NCBI GenBank assembly: GCA_027491255.1 | Contig: JAIXWM010000020.1 | Location: forward strand, 18,161 to 82,160 | Reading direction: 5' to 3' | Length of the DNA stretch: 64,000 nt | From: Rubrivivax sp. | Lineage (GTDB): Bacteria; Pseudomonadota; Gammaproteobacteria; Burkholderiales; Burkholderiaceae_C | Part shown: positions 8,101 to 20,100 of the stretch, one piece after another | Position numbering within the stretch: position 1 is the first letter of the stretch | Layout: every line of letters starts with the position of its first letter | Program-made: the position numbers and the translations under genes | Notes under the pieces: model-generated | What the model was told of the DNA's origin: nothing | Seen by the model: only the letters and a program-made list of their open reading frames with translations | Databases searched by the model: none

Positions 8101-11100
8101 CCCGTGACCGTGACCGCGCCGCCGAAGTCGTTGGCCGCGTTGCCCAGGCCGACGGTCTGGCCGCTGGCCGTGATCGCCGTGGCCCCGTTCACCGTCAGTG
8201 CCGCGGTCTGACCGACCGCCCCGCCGCTCGTCGTCGTCAGGTCCCGGCCTACCTTCGTCAAGCCGAAGTTCGTCGCACCCGTGCTCGTCGTCGTCAGGTC
8301 ACTGGTGGCGCCGCTCACCGCGACGCTGACCGCCAGCACACCGCCCGCGCTCAGCACCGTGCTGCCCGTGGTCGTCAGCGACACCGTCAGCGCGTTCGCG
8401 TCCGCGATCTGCGTGGCCGCGCCCGTGACGGTGACAGTGCCGCCGAAGTCGTTACCAGCGTTGCCCAGGGCGACGGCCTGGCCGCTGGCGGTGATACCGG
8501 TGGCACCGCTCACCGTCAGCGCCCCGGTCTGACTCACGGCGCCGGCACTCGTCACCGCGAGGTTGCGGCCTACCGCCGTCAGCCCAAAGTTCGTCGCGCC
8601 CGTGCTCGTCGTCGTCAGGTCCCGGCCTACCGTCGTCAGGCCGAAGTTCACTGCGCCCGCGCTCGCAGTCGCCAGGTCGCTCGTGGCGCCGCTGACGGTG
8701 CCGCTGACCGCCAGCGCGCCACCCGAGTTCAGCACCGTGCTGCCCGCGGTCGTCAGCGCCACCGTCAGCGCGTTCGCGTCCGCGATCTGCGTGGCCGCGC
8801 CCGTGACCGTCACCGTACCGGCGAAGTCGTTGGTCGAGTTGCTCAGGGCGACGAGCTGGCCGCTGGCGGTGATGCCAGTGGCACCGCTCACCGTCAGCGC
8901 CCCGGTCTGACTCACGGCGCCGGCACTCGTCACCGCGAGGTTGCGGCCTACCGCCGTCAGGCCGAAGGCCGTCGCGCCCGCGCTCGCCGTCGTCAGGTCG
9001 CTCGCGGCACCGCCTACCGTGCCGCTGATCGCCAGCGCGCCGCCCGCGTTCAGCACCGTGGTCGCGGTGGTCGTCAGCGCGACCGTCAGCGCGTTCGCGT
9101 CAGCGATCTGCGTGGCCGCACCCGAGACCGTGACCGTGCCGCCAAAGTCGTTGGCTGCGTTGCTCAGGGCAACGGTCTGCCCACCGGCCGTGATGCTGGT
9201 GGCCCCGTTCACCGTCAGCGCCCCGGTCTGGCCCACCGCCCCGGCGCTCGTCACCGCGAGGTCCCCGCCGAGCGTGGTCAGGCCGAAGCTCGTGGCACCG
9301 GCACTCGTCGTCGTCAGGTCCCGGCCCACCGTCGTCAGGCCAAAGTTCGCAGCGCCCTCGCTGGTCGCCGTCAGGTCGCTCGTAGCACCGCTCACCGTGC
9401 CGCTGACCGCCAGCGCCCCACCCGCGCTCAGCACCGTGCTGCCCGTGGTCGTCAGCGCCACCGTCAGCGCGTTCGCGTCGGCGAACTGCGTGGCCGCGCC
9501 CGTGACCGCGACCATGCCGCCGAAGTCGTTGGCCACGTTGCTCAGGGCGACGGCCTGGCCGCTGGCCATGATCACCGAGGCCCCGTTCACCGTCAGTGCC
9601 CCGGTCTGGCCCACCGCCTCGTTGCTCGTCACCGCGAGGCCACGACCCACCGTCGTCAGGCCGAAGTTCGTCGCCCCGCCGCTCGTCGTCGTCAGATCGC
9701 TCGCGGCACCGCTCACCGTGCCGCTGACCGCCAGCGCGCCACCCGTGGTCAGCACGGTGCTGCCCGTGGTCGTCAGCGCCACCGTCAGCGCATTGGCGTC
9801 TGCGATCTGCGAGGCCGCGCCCATGACGGTGACCGTGCCGCCGAAATCGTTGCCCGCATTGCTCAGGGCGATGACCTGGCCGCTGGCCGCGATGACGGTG
9901 GAACCGCTCACCGTCATCGCTCCGGTCTGGCTCACCGCACCGGCGCTCGTCACTGCCAGATCTCGGCCCACCGTGGTCAGGCTGAAGCTAGTCGCACCCG
10001 CGCTTGTCGTCGTCAGGTCCTGGCCCACCGTCGTCAGGCCAAAGTTCAAAGCGCCCTCGCTGGTCGCCGTCAGGTCGCTCGTGGCACCGCTGACGGTGCC
10101 GCTGACCGCCAGCGCACCACCCGCGCTCAGCAACGTGCTGCCCGTGGTCGTCAACGCCACCGTCAGCGCGTCGGCGTCAGCAATCTGCGTGGCCGCACCG
10201 GTGACCGTGACAGTGCCGCCGAAATCGTTGCCCGCGTTGCTCAGGGCAACGGCCTGACCGCTGGCTGTGATGCCCGTGGTCCCACTCACCGTCAGTGCCC
10301 CGGTCTGACCCACCGCACCCGCACTCGTCACGGCGAGGTTCCGGCCCACCGACGTCAGACCAAAGTTCGTTGCGTCCCCGCTCGTCGTTGCCAGGTCCCG
10401 GCCGACCGTTGTCAGGCCGAAGTTCGTCTCACCGGCGCTCGTCGTCGTCAGGTCGCTCGTGGCTCCGCCCACCATGCCGCTGACCGCCAGCACGCCGCCT
10501 GCGTTCAGCGCCGTGCTGCCCGTGGTCGTCAAGGCCACCGTCAGCGCGTTCACGTCGGCAACCTGCGTGGCCGAGCCCGTGACCGTGACCGTGCCGCTGA
10601 AGTCGTTGGCCACGTTGCTCAGGGCGACGGCCTGGCCACTGGCCATGATGCCCGAGGCCCCGCTGACTGTCAGCGCCCCGGTCTGACCCACCGCACCAGC
10701 GCTCGTCACGGCGAGGTTCCGACCCACCGCCGTCGGGCCAAAGTTCGTCGCGCCGGAACTCGTCACCGTCAGGTCCCGACCCACCGCCGTCAAGCCGAAA
10801 CTCGTCCAGGCCGCGCTGGTCGTCGTCAGGTCGCTTGCGGTCCCGCTCACGATGCCGCTGACCGCCAGCGCGCCACCCGCGTTCAGCACCGTGCTGCCCG
10901 TGGTCGTCAACGCCACCGTCAGCGCGTTGGCGTCAGCAAGCTGAGTGGCCGCACCGGTGACCGTGACAGTGCCGCCGAAATCGTTGCCCGCGTTGCTCAG
11001 GGCAACGGCCTGACCGCTGGCTGTGATGCCCGTGGTCCCACTCACCGTCAGCGCCCCGGTCTGACCCACCGCACCCGCGCTCGTCACGGCCAGGTTTCGG

Positions 11101-14100
11101 CCCACCGACGTCAGACCAAAGTTCGTTGCGTCCCCGCTCGTCGTTGCCAGGTCCCGGCCGACCGCTGTCAGGCCGAAGTTCGTCGCACCGGCGCTCGTCG
11201 TCGTCAGGTCGCTAGTGGCTCCGCTCACGCTGCCACTGAACGCCAGCGCGCCGCCCGCGTTCAGCGCCGTGCTGCCCGTGGTCGTCAGCATCACCGTCAG
11301 CGCGTTCACGTCGGCAACCTGCGTGGCCGCGCCCGTGACCGTGACCGTGCCGCCGAAGTCGTTGGCCGCGTTGCTCAGGGCGACGGCTTGGCCGCTGGCC
11401 GCGATGCCGGTAGCCCCGCTGACCGTCAACGCTCCGGTCTGGCTCACCGCACCGGCGCTCGTCACCGCGAGGTCCCCGCCGACCGTGGTCAGGCCAAAGT
11501 TGGTCGCGCCCGCGCTCGCTGTCGTCAGGTCGCTCGTGGATCCGCTCACGGTTCCGCTGAGCGCCAGAGCACCACCCGAGCTCAGCACCGTGCTGCCCGT
11601 GGTCGTCAGCATCACCGTCAGCGCGTTCACGTCGGCAATCTGCGTGGCCGCGCCCGTGACCGTGACCTTGCCGCCGAAATCGTTGGCCGCGTTGATCAGG
11701 GCGACGGCCTGGCCACTGGCCGCGATGCCCGTGGCACCGCTCACCGTCAGCGCCCCGGTCTGACCCACGGTACCGGCGCTCGTCACCGAGATATCCCGGC
11801 CCACCGACGTCAAGCCAAAACTCGTCCCGCCCGCGCTGGTCGTCGTCAGGTCGCTCGTGATCCCGCTCACGCTGCCACTGACCGCCAGCACGCCGCCCGC
11901 GTTCAGCACCGTGCTGCCCGTGGTCGTCAGCGACAACGTCAGCGCGTTCACGTCGGAAAGCTGCGTGGCCGCGCCCGTGACCGTGACCGTGCCGCCGAAG
12001 TCGTTGGCCGCGTTGCTCAGGGCGATGGCTTGGCCGCTGGCCGCGATGCCGGTAGCCCCGCTGACCGTCAACGCTCCGGTCTGGCTCACCGCACCGGCGC
12101 TCGTCACCGCAAGGTTCCGGGCCACCGTGGTCAGGCCGAAGCTCGTGGCACCCGCGCTCGTCGTCAGGTCCCGGCCCACCGTCGTCAGGCCAAAGTTCGC
12201 AGCGCCCTCGCTGGTCGCCGTCAGGTCGCTCGTAGCACCGCTCACCGTGCCGCTGACCGCCAGCGTGCCGCCCGCGCTCAGCACCGTGCTGCCCGTGGTC
12301 GTCAGCATCACCGTCAGCGCATTGGCGCCTGCGATCTGCGTGGCCGCGCCCGTGACCGTGACCGTACCGCCGAAATCGTTGCCCGCGTCGCTCAGGGCAA
12401 TGACCTGGCCGCTGGCCGCGATGACGGTGGAACCGCTTACCGTCAACGCTCCGGTCTGGCTCACCGCACCGGCGCTCGTCACCGCCAGGTTACGGGCCAC
12501 CGTGGTCAGGCCGAAGCTCGTAGCACCCGCGCTCGTCGTCGTCAGGTCCTGGCCCACGGTCGTCAGGCCGAAGTTCACAGCGCCCTCGCTGGTCGCCGTC
12601 AGGTCGCTCGTGGCACCGCTAACCGTGCCGCTGACTGCCAGCGCCCCACCCGCGCTCAGCACCGTGCTGCCCGTGGTCGTCAGCGCCACCGTCAGCGCAT
12701 TGGCGTCTGCGATCTGCGTGGCCGCGCCCGTGACGGTGACGGTGTCGCCGAAATCGTTGCCCGCATTACTCAGAGCGATGACCTGGCCGCTGGCCGCGAT
12801 GACGGTGGCCCCGCTCACTGCCAACGCTGCGGTCTGGCTCGCCGCACCGGCGCTCGTCACCGCGAGGTCCCCGCCGACCGTTGTCAGGCCGAAGTTCGTC
12901 GCGCCGGCGCTCGTCGTCGTCAGGTCGCTTGTGGCGCCGCCCACCGTGCCGCTGAGCGCCAGCGCACCACCCGAGCTCAGCACCGTGCTGCCCGTGGTCG
13001 TCAGCGCCACCGTCAGCGCATTCGCGTCCGCGATCTGCGTAGCCGCGCCCGTGACGGTGACCGTACCGCCGAAATCGTTGCCAGCGTTGCTCAGGCCCAC
13101 CGCCTGACCGCTGGCCGTGATCCCCGTGGCCCCGTTCACCGTCAGTGCGCCGGTCTGGCCCACCGCACCGTCACTCGTCACCGCGAGGTCCCGGCCCACC
13201 GCCGTGAGACCGAAGTTCGTCGCACCCGTGCTCGTCGTCGCCAGGTCACTGGTGGCGCCGCTCACCGTGCCACTGATCGCGAGCGCGCCACCGGCGCTCA
13301 GCACCGTGGTCGCGGTGGTCGTCAGCCCGACCGTCAGCGCGGTCATGTCCGCGATCTGCGTGGCCGCGCCCGTGACCGTGACCGTGCCGCCGAAGTCGTT
13401 GGCCACGTTGCTCAGAGCGACGGCCTGGCCGCTGGCCGTGATCGCCGTGGCCCCGTTCACCGTCAATGCCCCAGTCTGGCCCAACGCACCGTCACTCGTC
13501 ACCGCGAGGTCCCGGCCTACCGCTGTCAAGCCAAAGTTCGTCGCACCGCCGCTCTTCGTCGTCAGGTCGCTCGCGGCACCGCTCACCGTGCCGCTGACCG
13601 CCAGCTCGCCACCCGTGGTCAGCACCGTGTTGCCCGTGGTCGTCAGCGACACCGTCAGCGCGTTCACGGCGGCAATCTGCGTGGCCGCACCCGTGACCGT
13701 GACCGTGCCGCCGAAGTCGTTGGCCACGTTGCTCAGGGCGACGGCCTGGCCGCTGGCCGTGATCGCCGTGGCCCCATTCACCGCAAGTACCCCGGTCTGG
13801 CCCACCGCCCCGCCGCTCGTCGTTGTCAGGTCCCGGCCCACCGACGTCAGGCCGAAGCTCGTCGCACCCGCGCTCGTCGTCGTCAGGTCGCTCGTCGCGC
13901 CGCTGACGGTGCCGCTGACCGCCAGCGCGCCACCCGAGTTCAGCACCGTGCTGCCCGTGGTCGTCAGCGACACCGTCAGCGCGTTCGCGTCGGCAATCTG
14001 CGTGGCCGCACCCGTGACCGTGACCGTGCCGCCGAAGTCGTTGGCCACGTTGCTCAGGGCGACGGTCTGACCGCTGGCCGCGATCCCCGTGGCCCCGTTC

Positions 14101-17100
14101 ACCGTCAGTGCCGCGGTCTGACCGACCGCCCCGCCGCTCGTCGTCGTCAGGTTCCGGCCTACCGCCGTGAGGCCAAAGTTCGTCGCACCGCCGCTCGTCG
14201 TCGTCAGGTCGCTCGCGGCACCGCCTACCGTGCCGCTGACCGCCAGCGCGCCGCCCGCGTTCAGCGCCGTGGTCGCGGTGGTCGTCAGCGCGACCGTCAG
14301 CCCGGTCATGTCCGCGATCTGCGTGGCCGCACCCGTGACCGTGACCGTGCCGCCGAAGTCATTGGCGACATTGCTCAGGGCGACGACCTGGCCGCTGGCG
14401 GTGATGCCGGTGGCACCGCTCACCGTCAGCGCCCCGGTCTGACTCACGGCACCAGCACTCGTCACCGCGAGGTTCCGGCCGACCGTCGTCAGACCGAAGT
14501 TCGTCGCACCCGCGCTCGTCGTCGTCAGGTCACCGGTGGCGCCGCTCACCGCGCCACTGACCGCCAGCGCGCCGCCCACGTTCAGCACCGTGCTGCCCGT
14601 GGTCGTCAGCGACACCGTCAGCGCGTTCGCGTCGGCAACCTGCGTGGCCGCACCCGTGACCGTGACCATGCCGCCGAAGTCGTTGGCCACGTTGCTCAGG
14701 CCGACGGTCTGACCGCTGACTGCGATCCACGTGGCCCCGTTTACCGTCAGCGCCCCGGTCTGGCCCACCGTGCCGCCACTCGTCACCGCCAAATTCCGGC
14801 CCACCGCCGTCGGGCCGAAGCTCGTCGCACCCGCGCTCGTCATCGTCAGGTCGCTCGTGGCACCGCCCACCGTGCCGCTGACCGCCAGCACGCCACCCGC
14901 GCTCAGCACCGTGCTGCCCGTGGTCGTCAGCGCCACCGTCAGGGCGTTCGCGCCAGCAATGCGCGTGGCTGCAGCCGTGACCGTGACCGTGCCGCCGAAT
15001 TCATTGGCGGCATCGTCCAGCGTCACGTTCTGGCCCGCCGCGCTGATGGTCGTCGTGCCCGCCACCACCAGCGTGCCTGCCTGCGTTACCGCACCGCCCG
15101 CCGTCACCGTCAGGTCCCCGGTCAAGCTCGACACCCGCAGATCAAGCGCCGTCGTATCGGCGACCGCGACGTTGCGAAGACCGCCCGAACCCGCGAATGC
15201 CACGGCACCGGTGAAGGTGTTGCCCGCCCGGTCGACCAGGATGCTCGAGCCCGCGCCATCGGCCGTGAACGTCGAGTCGCCGTTGACGACCAGCACGCCG
15301 GTGCTGACCAGGTCGCCCGCCTTGGCCGTCGCGACGAGCCGACCCGTGACGAAGGATGACCCGAGCACCAGCCCGTCGCCGTCCACGAGCGTCACGTCAG
15401 CGCCCGTGACGCTGACCGCTCCCAGGTCGTTGAGCGCCTCGTCCAGCGTGACGTCCTGGCCTGCGGCGTTGATCGACAAGGTGCCCGTCACGATCAGCGC
15501 GCCGCTGTCGCTCACGGCGCCTTGCGCCAGCACCGACAGGTTCCCGCTCACCGTCGAGGCGCCCAGATCGACCGCGCCTGCCTCGACGAGCGTGACATCC
15601 ATGCCGCGGACCTCGACCGCGCCAGCCAGTGCGTTGTCCGCATGGTCCAGCGTCACGGTCTGACCGGCTGCGTCGATCGCGGTGAGGCCCGTGACCCCGA
15701 GGGATCCGGTCTGCGCGACCGCGCCCGTGGCGCGGATGCTCAAGGCCCCGGCGGCGGAACTCTCGCCCAGCAGCGCCTCGACCACGGCCAGGTTCACATC
15801 GCCGGCGCTGAGGAATCCGATCTCCAGCACCTCCCCCGCGTTGGACAGGTCGATGTCGCCGGCAGTCAAGGCCACCGCGCCGACGAAGTCATTGCCCGAG
15901 GCGTCCAGGCGCACCGCCTGACCCATCGCCGTGACCGTGGTCGCGCCGGCCACCGTCAACGCCGCCGCCTGCGTGACGCCGCCGCCGACGGCGGTGGCGA
16001 CGAGCGCGCCGGCGACCGTCCCCTGGCCAAGGTTGAGCGCGCCGGCGGCAGCGACGCTCAGCGCGCCCGTGGCCAGCGTGCCCAGCGTCAGCGCATTCGC
16101 GTCCGTGACCTGCGTCGTGCCGCCGCTCAGGCTGACCGCGCCCCGGAAGTCGTTGCCCGCCTGGGTCAGCGTGACCGTGCCGGTCCCCGCGTCGATGCCC
16201 GCCGCGCCCGTCACCGTCAGCGCGCCATCCTGCGTCACCTGCCCGTCGCCCGAGACCGCGGTCAGCGCGCCGCCGACCGTGCCCTGCCCCAGGTTCAGCG
16301 CGCCGGCCGTCGTCACGCTCAGCGCGCCCGTGGCCAGCGTGCCCAGCGTCAGCGCGTTCGCGTCAGTGACCTGGACGCTGCCGGCCCCCAGGCTCAGCAC
16401 GCCCTGGAAGTCATTGGCCTGCGTCAGCGCGACCGAGCCCGTGCCGGCGTTGACACCGGCCACGCCAGCCACCGTCAGCGCGCCGGTCTGCGTCACCGGG
16501 CCCGTGCCCGACGCCGCGGCCAGCGCGCCGCCCACCGTGCCCTGGCCCAGGTTCAGCGCGCCCGTCACGCTCACCGTCAGCGCGCCCGTGGCCAGCGTGC
16601 CCAGCGTCAGCGCGTTCGCGTCCACGAGCTGGGTCGCGCCGCCACTCAGGCTGAGCGCACCCTGGAAGTCGTTGCCGGCCTGCGTCAGCGTGACCGTGCC
16701 GCTGCCGGCATTCACGCTGCCGGCGCCGGTCACCGTCAGCGCCCCGGCCTGGGTCACGGCGCCGCCTGCGGAGGTCGCCAGCAGCGCCCCGGCCACCGTG
16801 CCCTGGCCCAGGTTCAGCGCACCGGCCGCGCTCACCGTCAGCGTGCCGGTGGTCAGCGTGCCCAGCGTCAGCGCGTTCGCGTCCGCGAGCTGCGTCGCGC
16901 CACCGCTCAGGCTCAGCGCACCCTGGAAGTCGTTGCCGGCCTGCGCCAGCACGATCGTGCCGCTGCCGGCGCTCACGCCGCCCGTGCCGGTCACCGTCAG
17001 CGCGGCGGTCTGGCTCACGCCGCCGGCGGCGGAGGTCGCCAGCAGCGCGCCAGCCACCGTGCCCTGGCCGAGGTTCAGCGCACCGCCCGCGCTGACTGTC

Positions 17101-20100
17101 AGGGCGCCGGAGGCCAGCGTGCCCAAGGTCAGCGCGTTCGCGTCCACGAGCTGGGCTGCGCCGCCGCTCAGGTCGACTGCCCCCTGGAAATCGTTGCCGG
17201 CCTGCGTCAGCGTGACCGAGCCGCTGCCGGCGTTCACACTGGCCGCGCCCGCCACTGTCAGCGCGCCGCCCTGCGTCACGGGGCCCGAGCCCGAAACCGC
17301 CGACAGCGCCCCGCCCACCGTGCCCTGGCCCAGGTTCAGCGCGCCGGCCGCGCTGACTGTCAGCGCGCCGGTGGCCAGCGTGCCCAGCGTCAGCGCGTTC
17401 GCATCCGTGACGCGGGTCGTGCCGCCGCTCAGGCTGACCGCACCCTGGAAATCGTTGCCCGCCTGCGTCAGCGTGATCGTGCCCGTGCCCGCGTCCACGC
17501 TGGACGCACCCGTCACCGCCAGCGTGCCGGTCTGCGTCACGCCACCTGCACCCGAAACCACCGTCAGCGCGCCGCCCACCGTGCCCTGGCCCAGGTCCAG
17601 CGCTCCAGCCGCGTTCACCGCCAGATCGCCAGCGACCGTGCTCGTGGCCAGCGTCGCCGCCCCCGTGGACCGCAGCCGCAGATCGCTGCCCGCGCCCGTG
17701 ACCGTGGCGGTGATCGCGCCACCGAAGCGGTTGACGGCCGATTCGAGCGTGACGTCGCCGCCGGCAGTCAGCAGGGCTGCCCCGTCGAGTTCCAGCGCGC
17801 CGCCAGCCCCCTGCGAGATCGCGCCGGTGGCCGTCGCGTTCAGCGTGGACGCGACGATGTGCCCGTCGAGTTGCAGCCCCGCCGCGCTCTGCAGCACCAG
17901 ATCGGTCGCTTCGAGGCGGGCCGATGCCTGGCCGCTCATCGGCCGCAAGGCCAGCAGCGCGCCGGCCGCGCCCTGCAGCAGCAGGTCGTCCAGCACGAGC
18001 CGGCCCCCCTGCACCCGCACCTGCGGCGCGAACAACGCGATGCCGGCCAGCTCGAAGCGGTTGGCGTCACCCTCGAACAGCCCGTCCGCGAAGCTGAGCA
18101 CGCTGCCGCCGGCCCGGCTCGACGTGATCCGCACGGCATCGGCATAGGCATCACCGCTCAGGGCGATGCCGTCGGCGAAGCGCACCACGTCGGCGCCGTC
18201 GATGCGCAGGGTCGCCCCCGCCGCCAGGTCCAGGGTCTGCGCGAAGACCACGCTGCCGCCCGCCGCCTGGATGGCCAAATCCCCCGCGACGTCGGCCCCG
18301 AGGGCGAGGTCGCCGCCCACGCGAACATCGAGGTCACCCGTCGCGCTGGCCTGCAGCGTCAGCGCGTTGGCGTCGCGCACGCTGAGGGAGCCACCTGCCA
18401 GCACCACGGCCCCGCCGAAGTCGTTGTCGGCGTGCGCCAGCGTGATGGCCCGGGCGGCGGCGGTGACCGTCGTCGCGCCGCCGACCGCGAGCCAGTCCGT
18501 CTGGCCGACCGCCGCGGCGCTGGTGGTCACCGTGAAGTTGCCGGCGACCGAGGTGCGGCCCAGGCTGACCTGACCACCGGCGCCGGGCTCGAGCGTCAGA
18601 TCACTGCCGGCGCCGCTGACCGTGGCGCTGACGGTGATCGCCCCACCGGAGCGCAGCCTCACGTCGCCGCTGGCCGCGATCTCGGCCGCCAGCGCCGTGC
18701 TGTCGTTCAGCGTGATCGCGCCGCCCACCGCGCGCAGGGTGCCGCCGAAGGCATTGCCCGCGTGGTCGAGCGTGAGGGCGGTCTCGACGCCCAGCCGGTT
18801 GCCCGCCGCATCGGCCACCACCGCGCGGTTGAGCTGCAGCCGGCTGACCGTGGCGGAGACCACCTCCTCGCCGGCGGGCACGGTGTAGCGGAAGACCTTG
18901 CTCGTGGGCGACGAGGCTGCGGCGTCGTAGACCGCCGTGGCGTTGCGGGCGGCGCTGCCCGACCCGGCGGCCACCTGCAGCGCCAGGTCCAGCGTCGGCG
19001 CGCCGGCGGTCGTGTCGATGTCCGTGGCCTCGCTGACGCCCAGCGTGAAGACCATCTCGCGGCCGGCACCGTAGCGGCCCTCGGCCGGCAGGTCGATGCG
19101 CGTGACCGTGGGCACGGCGCGGTCGATGCCCGAGGCCGTCGGCGCCGTGCCGACACGCAGGAAGGCCTCGCGCTCGAACACCGCGCCGCTGGCGCTGACG
19201 ACGCTCAGGCGCACGGCGCCACTGCCCGCCAGCGCCGACAGGTCCACCGACGGCAGCGACCACGCCCCGCCGGAGACGACGGCGTTGCGCACGACCGACG
19301 CACCGCTGGCATCGGTGAAGCGCAGCGTCAGGCTGCCCATGCGGTTGCCCGCGACGTCGGTGACCGCGGCACCCGCCAGGCGCAGGGCCGACGGAACCGC
19401 GGCATTGACGGTGGTGCCCGCGGGCACGGTGTAGCGGAAGACCTTGGTATGCGCCGACGACAGGTCGGCCAGGTACTCGGCGTCGCCGCTGCGCGCGCCG
19501 GCGTCGGTCTGCAGGCCGAGTTCGAGCACCGGCGCGCCGGCTGCGGTGTCCACCGTGACCGACTCGCTGAAGCGCACCGCGAACAGCATCGTGCGGCCGG
19601 CCGCATAGACGCCGCCCGCCGGCCCGTCGACGCGCGCGATCTGCGGGAACACCGTGTCGGTGGCCGTCTCCACCGGCGCATTGCCCAGCTGCAGGAAGGC
19701 CGGCTGCTCCAGGCGCGTGCCGCCCGCCCCGGTGACGGTCAGGGCCACGGCGCCGGTGGCGGCCAGCGGGAACAGGTTGACCCCGGTCAGAGACCAGGCG
19801 CGATTGACGACCGTGGCGGTGCGGGTGACGGTCTGGCCCGCCGCGTCGGTGAAGACCAGGCTCAGCGTCGAGCCCGCCGCGGCCGACGCCGTGCCCGACA
19901 CGTCGACCGCGCTGCGGTCGGCCGAGGCCAGCCAGCGGCCCGGCGCCGCGCCGACGGCGATGTCGCCGGCCGGCTGCACGACCGCGTTGGCGGCCGAGGC
20001 GCCCGCGGCGGCCAGCGCGATGCGCTCGACGGTCGCGCCGGCGGCGGCCGACGCCGTGCCGGCCACCGCGACCGAGGCGCGGTCGGCCGCGGCGATCCAG

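Noticed and set aside
6078..15359. Plus-strand open frame of 3,093 codons
   Set aside because: It mirrors the minus-strand repeat array. Repeat units are multiples of three and very GC-rich, so an antisense frame stays open. The product is Arg/His/Gln-rich with no recognisable domain.
6300..17640. CRISPR array
   Set aside because: The repeats are long, coding, contiguous and free of unique spacers; both families are protein repeats.
5100..18770. Classical type V autotransporter or two-partner secretion exoprotein
   Set aside because: The solenoid texture fits, but there is no C-terminal barrel, and no TpsB-type partner in view. The neighbours are TolC/HlyD-type. The N-terminus is not visible, so a TPS domain cannot be formally excluded.
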